Shown here piece by piece: positions 31,294 to 39,130 of a stretch of 64,000 nt of DNA. A program made the translations under genes and the position numbers. This DNA is from Marivirga aurantiaca (GTDB taxonomy: Bacteria; Bacteroidota; Bacteroidia; Cytophagales; Cyclobacteriaceae), in assembly GCF_016679925.1 (NCBI RefSeq), contig NZ_JAEQBW010000015.1, positions 42,885-106,884 of the forward strand, in the 5' to 3' direction. The stretch's first letter is position 1; every line of letters begins with the position of its first letter. The notes beneath the pieces were generated by a model that worked only from the letters and a program-made list of their open reading frames with translations, searched no databases and was not told the origin of the DNA.

Positions 31294-34198
31294 TTTTTAT
31301 TTTTATTTGATTTTCCATCAATCCGGTAAAAAGGATAATGATTTTATCTAATTCCAGATCTAGGTTCTGTACACCTGCTAAGCTTACTTTTGAGCTGATC
31401 CAATTTCCACCAAGGGTTTTAAATTGTAAGCTGGTTTCTATGCGTTTACCATTTCTGAGTTCGCTTAAAATTGTTTGGGCTGTTATACTTTTGTCAAGCT
31501 TAAAATGATTCTCAAAGGATATATTTTTAAGGGTCATTCTGCTATAACCTGAAGTTTCAAAAAATAGAGGGTTGGCATTTTTTAAACTAAAATCAATATT
31601 CAATTCCAAAATAGGAATTACCCCTTTCATGGCCGAAACAGATCCACTGAGTTCATTCAATTTTTGTTTTGATTGTGTGGTAAACTGTGCAAGCATTAGT
31701 ACTTTTCTCAAACCATTCTCGTCATTGTAAATAGGGTTGATAGTGCCTGAAAGCCAAACTTCATGTCCTTGTTTATCTACCTGTTTAAATTCACCTGAAA
31801 AAAACTTGCCATTTTGAAGGCTTTCCCACATTAATTGATATTGTGGCTTAAACCGATCTTGCTCAGGCAACAAATCGAAATAGGATTTTCCCTGAATGTC
31901 CTCTAATTTGAAGCCTGTGATGCTTAAGTAGATTTCATTGGCATTGATTATTTTCCCCTCCCCATTAAACTCAAGTGAACCAATGGTTTTATTAATGGCT
32001 TCCATGTGATTCAGTAAGTCAATCTGATGCCTTTTATTTTCTTTTTCAAGTAATTTTTCCTGGGTGATATCTGTCACGAACTGCACTATTTTTATAGCCT
32101 TTCCGTTGATATCGAAAATTGGATTAAATACCCCTTTTAAAATCACGTTTTTTCCGGATTTAGTCACTCGATCAAATTCTCCTGAAATAAATTGACCTTC
32201 AGATAGGTCTTTCCATAACTGTTGGTATTTTTTTTCTTTTTTTAGTTCATTGCTAACAAGCATTTCGTGCGATTGCCCGATTAATTCTTCTCTGGAATAA
32301 CCTATAATAGTTAAATAATTATCGTTGGCTTCAAGTATAATTCCATTAGTGTCAAATTCTATCACCGCATTGGATCTACTTATGGCTTCCAGCTTATATT
32401 TGGCATCAAGAGCAGACTTTTTGGTTTGGGTAATGTCTGCTTGTACAGCAATGTAATTTTTTAATTTACCTTCTTCATCTCTCACAGGGTTAATGGCTAA
32501 TGAAACCCAGTACGTGTTTCCTGCTTTGTTATAGTTGAGAATTTCTTCATAAATAGGCTTTTCTTCTTTAAGTAGTTGACTAATTTTTCTTTTAATTTCT
32601 TGGTTGGTTTCAGGCCCCTGAAGAAATTCACCGGGCTTTTTTCCTTTAATTTCGGCTAATACATAGCCGGTCATTTTTTCGAAACCTGTATTTACATATT
32701 CAATTAAGCCATTCTCATCTGTGATAATTACTGAATTATCAGTATTATCTGCTACTAATGAAAGCCTTTTTTGTTCTTCTTCATTAGCTACTTTTTGTGT
32801 AATATCCTCTCCCAAAAGAAGTATTTTACTTGTTTTACCATTTACATCTACTACAGGTGAATAAGAGGCCTCTAACCAAATTTTTTCCATTTTGTTATTA
32901 TAGGTTGGGTACTCTATAATTAAATTTTCACCGGATAGTATCTTAGACCAAATTTTTTCAGCTTGTTTAGGATCTGTGCAAATATTTTGATGATTCTTAC
33001 TTTGAATATCCACATTATCCCATTCCAGAAAATCGATAAATTTTTTATTTAAGTTGAGTATTTGTCCTTCAGTTGAGAACTCTGCTTTCAGTAACGTATT
33101 ATTAATAGCATTAAACACGCTGTCCAGCTCCACTTGATTTCGTGCCATTTCTTCTTGGGTGGCCTCCATCTCTTCCATATTTTGCCGCATTTCCTCTTCG
33201 TTGGCTTGCAACTCATTGGCCATTTTTTGTGAGTCTTCAAGTAAATGCTGCGTACTTTCATTTACTTGAATGATGGAAATAGATGCAGCAATATTTTTAG
33301 CCAAATCTTTCAGGAATTCAATCTGGTAATCTTCGAGAAGTTTGAATGAGGCTATTTCAATGGCTCCTACCATGATTTCGTTATTGATTAATGGTAAAAC
33401 CAAAATATGACGAGGTAATGATTGGCCTAAACCTGATGTGATTTTCACATATTGCTCGGGTACATTTGTTATGTAAATCAGATCTTTCTCTTGTAAGCAT
33501 TGCCCTACCAGGCCTTCCCCTTTTTCAATACGCATTTTAGCTTGCCTCCTTCTTTCATAAGCATAGCAGCCTGCCATATCTAAATATTCCTGTTCGTCCT
33601 CCTTTTTAACTAAGAAAATAGCACCTTGACTACCGCCCACGTATTTGATAGTTTCACTGATGATATGAAAAGCAAAATCTCGCATATTATCATTGTAGGT
33701 TCTTAATAATTCAGCAAATTTTGCCAGGCCCTCCGCCTGCCAGGTACGTTTTTCTTCTTTTGTCCTGAATTTGATTAATTCAGATTGCAAATTTTTGATA
33801 GCTCCTGCTAAATGATTGGACTGATCCTGCTCAATTTCCAGCTGTTCACCTTTTGCTATTGCGTTAATCCATTCAGTTGCTTGTTGAATTTTTTTTCTAT
33901 TTGCTAAAAGATCAGTATAGAAATTTCTTGTCCATTGGTTGGATGAATTATATTCTAAGGCTTCATCTTTCACCTCTAAATCGGTCGCTAAATCTGAAAT
34001 TTCTTTGATTCCATTCCTCTCTTTTTTGTAATTTCTCACTATTATTATAATGAAGATAAGTGCCAGTCCGTAAATACTTAAGTGGTAAACAGCATTTATA
34101 TCTTTTAAAAATATTGTTAAGGCGATGCTTGCTGAAAAGGCCATCAACATACCGATAAACCCAACAATTAAGAAACGATGGTAGAGATCAATTCGCAT
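31283..34198 (-). CDS. Membrane-anchored GAF / multi-PAS sensor without output domain
   Basis: A 971-aa protein. Two membrane segments lie in the first 60 residues with almost no periplasmic loop. Next come a coil, a GAF domain (about 160-315, with the strand QGAIFLVKKEDEQEYLDMAG), a Glu-rich coiled coil (about 325-355, EEEMRQNMEEMEATQEEMAR), and at least four PAS domains (about 360-840, each ending in an ITQ/ITK-type strand) plus a degenerate fifth to the end. There is no histidine kinase, GGDEF, phosphatase or MCP signalling domain. Encoded inside the chemotaxis operon between the CheC-like gene and cheR, overlapping both by 11 nt. An input module for CheA or a scaffold is an inference. Confidence 0.85.
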   Translation of the reverse strand: MRIDLYHRFLIVGFIGMLMAFSASIALTIFLKDINAVYHLSIYGLALIFIIIIVRNYKKERNGIKEISDLATDLEVKDEALEYNSSNQWTRNFYTDLLANRKKIQQATEWINAIAKGEQLEIEQDQSNHLAGAIKNLQSELIKFRTKEEKRTWQAEGLAKFAELLRTYNDNMRDFAFHIISETIKYVGGSQGAIFLVKKEDEQEYLDMAGCYAYERRRQAKMRIEKGEGLVGQCLQEKDLIYITNVPEQYVKITSGLGQSLPRHILVLPLINNEIMVGAIEIASFKLLEDYQIEFLKDLAKNIAASISIIQVNESTQHLLEDSQKMANELQANEEEMRQNMEEMEATQEEMARNQVELDSVFNAINNTLLKAEFSTEGQILNLNKKFIDFLEWDNVDIQSKNHQNICTDPKQAEKIWSKILSGENLIIEYPTYNNKMEKIWLEASYSPVVDVNGKTSKILLLGEDITQKVANEEEQKRLSLVADNTDNSVIITDENGLIEYVNTGFEKMTGYVLAEIKGKKPGEFLQGPETNQEIKRKISQLLKEEKPIYEEILNYNKAGNTYWVSLAINPVRDEEGKLKNYIAVQADITQTKKSALDAKYKLEAISRSNAVIEFDTNGIILEANDNYLTIIGYSREELIGQSHEMLVSNELKKEKKYQQLWKDLSEGQFISGEFDRVTKSGKNVILKGVFNPIFDINGKAIKIVQFVTDITQEKLLEKENKRHQIDLLNHMEAINKTIGSLEFNGEGKIINANEIYLSITGFKLEDIQGKSYFDLLPEQDRFKPQYQLMWESLQNGKFFSGEFKQVDKQGHEVWLSGTINPIYNDENGLRKVLMLAQFTTQSKQKLNELSGSVSAMKGVIPILELNIDFSLKNANPLFFETSGYSRMTLKNISFENHFKLDKSITAQTILSELRNGKRIETSLQFKTLGGNWISSKVSLAGVQNLDLELDKIIILFTGLMENQIKIKNVN

Positions 34199-34793
34199 GG
34201 TTTAGTTTTTTCCCGCTTAGTGTTTTGTAGAAATCTTTGTCTAATATCCAGATAAAATATGGGCTAATTTTGTAGTTTCCTTTAAAGGCAAAATTAGCCG
34301 ATGAAAGTATAGCAAACATTTCTTTATTATTTTCCATTTCTTCCAATAACCATTCTTTATTCACAATATCCGGTGAAAAATATTTAGGCACATCACCATA
34401 AATTTTTAAATCCAGTTGATTGGATAATTCAGTAATGACTGAGGCTGAAACCATATTATCTACTTCTTTGAGTATGATTTCACAAAAATCCGGGTTAGTT
34501 TCTAAAGTTTTCATTTTACTTATAAGCATTTCAGGTACAGCTTTGGCGTCAGTTTCATTGAAAACCAGATAACTTTTTCCTTTGACTTCTCCAATAATAT
34601 CAGTGATGAGTACTGTTGGATTTCGTGTTTTAATTATTTTATACAATAAGTCAGGTGCCTCTCCAAAATGCAACTCAAAATTTTTAACAGTGACCTGATC
34701 TCCCGAAAGGCTTGAAAATGATTTGCTGGCATTTTGGTAACCTTTCAAAAATATCTTTTGAGATAGGGTTTTAAGTTCTTTATTGATTATCAT
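34188..34793 (-). CDS. CheC/CheX-like protein (putative CheY-P phosphatase)
   Basis: A 201-aa soluble protein. The segment EIILKEVDNMVSASVITELS carries ExxN (E110, N113), followed 23 residues later by a proline (P136 in KIYGDVPKYF). This spacing recalls the catalytic helix motif of CheC/CheX/FliY phosphatases, which dephosphorylate CheY-P. The adjacent strand IIGEVKGKSYLVFNETDA resembles the CheC motif of a beta strand followed by a helix. Only one ExxN site is seen, as in CheX. Located 12 nt after cheA, which supports the call. CheB/Y-binding without catalysis is an alternative. Confidence 0.7.
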   Translation of the reverse strand: MIINKELKTLSQKIFLKGYQNASKSFSSLSGDQVTVKNFELHFGEAPDLLYKIIKTRNPTVLITDIIGEVKGKSYLVFNETDAKAVPEMLISKMKTLETNPDFCEIILKEVDNMVSASVITELSNQLDLKIYGDVPKYFSPDIVNKEWLLEEMENNKEMFAILSSANFAFKGNYKISPYFIWILDKDFYKTLSGKKLNHAN

Positions 34794-34805
34794 GATCTTA
34801 TAATT

Positions 34806-36644
34806 CTATGCTACTGCGGTAGCGTTAACTGTAAGTGAATGATTAAATAATTTTTGAATAACCTGAGGGATATTGATGACAAGGCAAACCTTACCATTTC
34901 CTAAAATAGTAACCCCACTAATGAAACGGACAAAATCTACAGGTTTTTTGAGAGGTTTCTCCACTATTTCTTTTTGTTGAAGGAGCTTATCCACCACTAA
35001 ACCTAATTTTCGGCCATTGTAATTCACCAATATCACATTCCATTTTGCTGCCGATTGGTCGTGTAATTCATTCTTTAAGCTCATTTCAGGGAAGAAAAGA
35101 TTACGTAAAAATATAGTTTCAATGGTGTTGCCCTGATGGTTAATCATTAGACGATTTTGTATTTTATGTATTTTCTTTCTTTCAAGTGAAAGAACCGCAT
35201 CGGTATAGGCCAATGGTACTGCATATTGCGCATGCCCAACTTCAAATAGTAAAGTAGCTTTTACAGCCATTGATGACGGTAAAATCAGTGTAAATGTAGA
35301 TCCTTTTCCGGCCTCGGTACTCACTTTGATATTACCTCCTACGGAATCTATTGCTTTTTTTACCACATCCATGCCTACGCCTCTGCCTGAAATGCTGTTA
35401 ACAGTTTCATTAGTTGAAAAGCCCGGCTCGAATATGAAAGAGATAATTTCTTCTTTAGACATTTTTTCGGCAGTAATAGTATCCAACCATCCTTTTTGGA
35501 CAATTTTAGCTTTAATCCGCTCAATGTCAATGCCCTTTCCATCATCTTTAATATCTATTACTACTCCTTCGCTCTCATTACGAGCCGATAGGGTCAGTTT
35601 TCCTACTCCTTGTTTCTTTTGTGCAAGTCTATCTTTTTCACTTTCCAATCCATGACCAATTGCATTGCGAATCAGGTGGATAAGGGAGTCAGAAATGATT
35701 TGCAGTATATTACGGTCTATTTCCGTTTCACTGCCTTCAATCACTAAATCCACTTGTTTTTTCTCTGTTGAAGCAGCATCTCTCACCACTCTGTGAAATT
35801 TATTGAAGAGAAAGCCTACCTGAACCAGTCTTACATCCATGACTGAATATTGCAGATCGGAAGTTACCCTGCGTAATCGGTTAAATTCATTACGCGATAC
35901 ATTGGCTTCATGAGTGGTAATTAATCGGTCTCTTTCAATTATTAATTCTCCTACTAAGTTTAAGAGGTTGTCAAGTTTCTGAACCGGAACTTGCACCATG
36001 TCCGAAAAGCTGATTTTTTTAGGTTCATTTTCACAAGCTTGAATCATTTGGTGGTTTTCATCATAAGCTTCGGTTTGTAGCTCCTCAGTTTTTTTATTTT
36101 CCTGATGATGGGAGTCTAACTGAGATTGTAATTGTTCTAATTTTTTTTCTTTGTCAGATGTTTCCTGAGTTTTACCAGGTGTTTTTGTTTGTAGGTTTTT
36201 ACCTGTAATAGCTTTTTTAGTGCTGCTTTGTGGGCTTTTATTTGCTGCTATAGTTTTTTTATTGTTTTCTACTATAACCTCCAGTTTGCGCTGAATTCCT
36301 CTGTGTTTTACTACTAAGGTTTCATCTGACAACGCATTTACTAGTTCATTTAAAGTATCGGTGGCTTTGAAAAGCGAATTGAAGATATCTGCTTCTAAAA
36401 GAATTGTCTTGTTTTTAATTTCTGAAAACAAATCTTCCAGGGCATGGGCGAATTTTGAAATTACCTCATAACCCATACCTGCTGCATTTCCCTTTAGTGT
36501 ATGAGTGATTCTGAAAATGCTATCAATCGTTTTTGTATCGGAAGGTTCTTTTTCCAGTTTGGTAAGGAAATTTTCTAATTCGCCCACCATCTGGGAAGCT
36601 TCCGAAATAAATAAATCTTTATATTCTTTTTCTTTGTTCGACAT
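34806..36644 (-). CDS. cheA: Chemotaxis histidine kinase CheA
   Basis: A 612-aa CheA. The P1 Hpt domain has the phosphoacceptor H48 in FRITHTLKGNAAGMGY. A Lys/Gln/Thr-rich linker (about 130-210) replaces a clear P2 domain. The dimerisation segment starts near MVQVPVQKLDNLLNLVGELI. The ATPase domain has N-box HLIRNAIGHGLE, G1 DDGKGIDIE and G2 STNETVNSISGRGVGMDVV. The CheW-like P5 domain ends the protein. Odd: the N-box reads NAIGHG where CheA usually has NAIDHG or NSxDHG; Asn and His are kept. Confidence 0.95.
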   Translation of the reverse strand: MSNKEKEYKDLFISEASQMVGELENFLTKLEKEPSDTKTIDSIFRITHTLKGNAAGMGYEVISKFAHALEDLFSEIKNKTILLEADIFNSLFKATDTLNELVNALSDETLVVKHRGIQRKLEVIVENNKKTIAANKSPQSSTKKAITGKNLQTKTPGKTQETSDKEKKLEQLQSQLDSHHQENKKTEELQTEAYDENHQMIQACENEPKKISFSDMVQVPVQKLDNLLNLVGELIIERDRLITTHEANVSRNEFNRLRRVTSDLQYSVMDVRLVQVGFLFNKFHRVVRDAASTEKKQVDLVIEGSETEIDRNILQIISDSLIHLIRNAIGHGLESEKDRLAQKKQGVGKLTLSARNESEGVVIDIKDDGKGIDIERIKAKIVQKGWLDTITAEKMSKEEIISFIFEPGFSTNETVNSISGRGVGMDVVKKAIDSVGGNIKVSTEAGKGSTFTLILPSSMAVKATLLFEVGHAQYAVPLAYTDAVLSLERKKIHKIQNRLMINHQGNTIETIFLRNLFFPEMSLKNELHDQSAAKWNVILVNYNGRKLGLVVDKLLQQKEIVEKPLKKPVDFVRFISGVTILGNGKVCLVINIPQVIQKLFNHSLTVNATAVA

Positions 36645-36656
36645 CTCTAGAATATT

Positions 36657-37694
36657 CTATAAACAACTTACTAAATAGCCACCCATTTGATCGATAGGTA
36701 CTAATCTGTCTGTGGCACCTGTATCAAATGCATTTTTGGGCATACCATACACTACAGCGGTTTTTTCATCCTGAGCTATGGTAATGCCACCCTTTTCTTT
36801 CACTTTTTTTAAGCCTTCTGAACCATCTTTTCCCATGCCGGTCAATATTACACCAATCATTTTGCTGCCGTATATTTTAGCTGCGGATTCCATTATACAA
36901 TCAATAGAAGGATAATTAAATTCTACATATTGCTTTTTTGAAAAATGAGTGATAACACCATCTGAATGCGGGTTTTTCCTCAACTCCAAATTTGCAGTTC
37001 CTGGTGCCAGATAGATATATCCTGGCTTTAATTCCTCTCCTGATTCTGCTACTTTAACCTGCAATTCTGTAAGTAAATTTAGCCGCTTAGCAAAAGATTG
37101 AATAAAGCTTTCAGGCATATGCTGTGCTATAATAATTGGTAGTATTAGGTTATTAGGCAATTGTAAAATTATGTTTTCAATTGCCCCCGGACCACCTGTG
37201 GAGGCGCCAATCACGATCAGCTTATAATTTAAACTGCCGTTAAAAGCATGGCTGTTTTTATTCTCCTTTACTTTAAAGTTTTTAATGTTGGATTGAGCGG
37301 CAACTTTAACCAAATCGGTCAAAGGATAATTTTTAGCTTTTATAGATTTTGTGATATCCTCCTTGGGTTTATCTAAAAAATCAAAAGCCCCTTTCTGTAA
37401 GGCATCAAGAATTAATTCATTATTTTTATCCAATGCACTTAGTAAAATAACCGGAGTAGGATTATCATTCATTATCCTCTTCACAAGATAGAGCCCATCA
37501 TATTCCGGCATTATCATATCGGAAATGATTACATCCGGGCGTAGTTTCTGTGCTTTTTCCACGCCTTCCAACCCATTTTTAGCGGTTCCTATTAATTCAA
37601 TACTTTTATCAGCATTAATTATGTCGGAAAGTAAAATGCGCATTAGGGCAGAATCTTCCACCACCAAAACCGATATTTTATTAAGTGAGCTCAT
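36657..37694 (-). CDS. cheB: Chemotaxis methylesterase CheB
   Basis: A 345-aa protein with an N-terminal receiver domain (phosphoacceptor D59 in VIISDMIMPEYDG; KPKED switch lysine near 109) and a C-terminal methylesterase domain with the catalytic triad S165 (GASTGGPG), H192 (AQHMPESF) and D290 (TGMGKDGSEG). It removes receptor methyl groups and is activated by CheA. Its start overlaps the cheY stop by one base. Confidence 0.96.
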   Translation of the reverse strand: MSSLNKISVLVVEDSALMRILLSDIINADKSIELIGTAKNGLEGVEKAQKLRPDVIISDMIMPEYDGLYLVKRIMNDNPTPVILLSALDKNNELILDALQKGAFDFLDKPKEDITKSIKAKNYPLTDLVKVAAQSNIKNFKVKENKNSHAFNGSLNYKLIVIGASTGGPGAIENIILQLPNNLILPIIIAQHMPESFIQSFAKRLNLLTELQVKVAESGEELKPGYIYLAPGTANLELRKNPHSDGVITHFSKKQYVEFNYPSIDCIMESAAKIYGSKMIGVILTGMGKDGSEGLKKVKEKGGITIAQDEKTAVVYGMPKNAFDTGATDRLVPIDQMGGYLVSCL

Positions 37695-38050
37695 TAGGCT
37701 TTAGCTAAAGCTTTTATAAGTTGCTCAGAGGTGAATGGCTTTACTATATAATCCTCCGCACCCAAACTAAGGCCTTCTTTAATTACTGAGTCCTGGCCTA
37801 CTGCACTGATCATATATACTTTTGAAGGAAGTCCTTCGTCTTTATATACTTTTAGAATATCAGTACCTATCATATCAGGTAGGATATTATCCAGCGTAAT
37901 AATATCGGGTTGTAGCTCAAATGCGAGGTCAATGGCTTCCTCTCCGTTGGCGGCTTGTCCTACAATTTCGTATCCCCCTTCTTCCAGGGCATCTTTTATG
38001 AGTGTCCTCATATAAAGCGAGTCATCTACTATTAAAACTTTCTTTCCCAT
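37694..38050 (-). CDS. cheY: CheY-type single-domain response regulator
   Basis: A 118-aa stand-alone receiver: acidic pair in VLIVDDSLYM, phosphoacceptor D54 (ITLDNILPDM), conserved Ser in MISAVGQ and switch lysine in DYIVKPFTSEQL. Placed between cheD and cheB, it is the likely CheA output. No flagellar switch gene is seen here, so its target is open. Confidence 0.92.
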   Translation of the reverse strand: MGKKVLIVDDSLYMRTLIKDALEEGGYEIVGQAANGEEAIDLAFELQPDIITLDNILPDMIGTDILKVYKDEGLPSKVYMISAVGQDSVIKEGLSLGAEDYIVKPFTSEQLIKALAKA

Positions 38051-38143
38051 TATCTTAATTTTTTATATGGTTTCTTATATTTATACAAAATATTTTCATT
38101 TGATTCTGAATTTCAATTAGTTGCAAATGATTCTCGTGTAATT

Positions 38144-38154
38144 GCCTAATAGGC
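38144..38154 (-). repeat. 11-bp palindrome after cheD
   Basis: GCCTAATAGGC, a perfect inverted repeat around one central base, lies 5 nt after the cheD stop in the 109-nt gap before cheY, the only sizeable gap inside the operon. It could be a short processing hairpin. Confidence 0.3.
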
Positions 38155-38159
38155 TCTAT

Positions 38160-38618
38160 TTAAATTTCGTAGTGTGTATTTTGTGAGGAAACCATTAGGT
38201 CTCCATTTAAGGTGTTAAAGCGGGCAGTGCGGCTTTTGGAGCCACCTACATCTTGCCCGGCCATAAATATTTTATTGTCTCTTATGAGTTTTACTAAAGT
38301 GTCCACATTTTTTTGGCCTATATTAAATCCTGTATTAGAAAGATTGGCACCCCCTACAATTTTAGCTCTCAAAGCATCTTTATTGCCTCCGATTTTTTCA
38401 ATCTCTTCTATCAGTTTTTCGAAAGCAGTTTTAGCATTATAGGTAGTGCCTTTTTCCAGTTCATCGGCTAAAACCACATGAGCAGCTCCTGAAATTTTAT
38501 TTAACCGATCATAAAGAAAGAGGCCAACGCAGGAACCTAAACCGTAGCATGCTATATTAACAGCCTCTTTAGTGACAATGAAATCTCCTAAATTAAGTGC
38601 GTGCTCAAGCATTCTCAT
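38160..38618 (-). CDS. cheD: Chemoreceptor glutamine deamidase CheD
   Basis: About 152 aa. The segment IACYGLGSCVGLFLYDRL contains the nucleophile C30 and, 17 residues later, H47 in GAAHVVLAD, the same spacing as C27/H44 of Thermotoga CheD. The third catalytic position, a threonine in that enzyme (T21), is a cysteine here (C24). The C-half AKIVGGANLSNTGFNIGQKN is family-typical. CheD deamidates receptor glutamines and is inhibited or sequestered by CheC/CheY-P, fitting the CheC-like gene in the operon. Two in-frame ATGs (38618, 38612) and a GTG (38642) are possible starts; all overlap cheW. Confidence 0.9.
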   Translation of the reverse strand: MRMLEHALNLGDFIVTKEAVNIACYGLGSCVGLFLYDRLNKISGAAHVVLADELEKGTTYNAKTAFEKLIEEIEKIGGNKDALRAKIVGGANLSNTGFNIGQKNVDTLVKLIRDNKIFMAGQDVGGSKSRTARFNTLNGDLMVSSQNTHYEI

Positions 38619-39126
38619 TACTTTTATTGTGTTTAAATACACTGCTTAATTCATTTTCACTCATGGTCTTGAATACATCCAGCATAATAATTAGCCTATC
38701 TTCCAGCTTTACTATTCCTTTAATGTAGGATTGATCGGAATTGCCATCCTGGATGATATTGCCGGCATCTTCAATTTGTGATTGTGTTACATTCAGGGTG
38801 TTAGGTAATTCCCGTACTAAAACGCCCATCTTTACTTCATTGCTTTCAATCACGAGGGTGTAGTTATCTTTTTGTTCCTGCTGATCTTCTTTTTTAAGAC
38901 CAAACTTCTCCTCAAGATCTACCACTGCGATGATGTTACCTCTTATGTTGGCCACACCTTTCACATAGCTCGGTGTTTGTGGCAAGCGCGTGATATGAGG
39001 AGTTGGCACTACTTCTTTAATTTGTCCTATCTGCAGACCATATTCCTCGTCTCCAAGGCGGAAAACGATCAGTTGTGACTTCTGCCCATTTTCCGATTTT
39101 TGATTTTTTTCTTTTATCGTTTCCAT
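38605..39126 (-). CDS. cheW: Chemotaxis adaptor CheW
   Basis: A 173-aa CheW-domain protein that links receptors to CheA: QLIVFRLGDEEYGLQIGQIK, then TRLPQTPSYVKGVANIRGNI and VVDLEEKFGL. A 25-residue charged N-terminal extension precedes the domain. It lies 4 nt after the receptor gene and overlaps cheD. Confidence 0.95.
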   Translation of the reverse strand: METIKEKNQKSENGQKSQLIVFRLGDEEYGLQIGQIKEVVPTPHITRLPQTPSYVKGVANIRGNIIAVVDLEEKFGLKKEDQQEQKDNYTLVIESNEVKMGVLVRELPNTLNVTQSQIEDAGNIIQDGNSDQSYIKGIVKLEDRLIIMLDVFKTMSENELSSVFKHNKSNENA

Positions 39127-39130
39127 CAGA

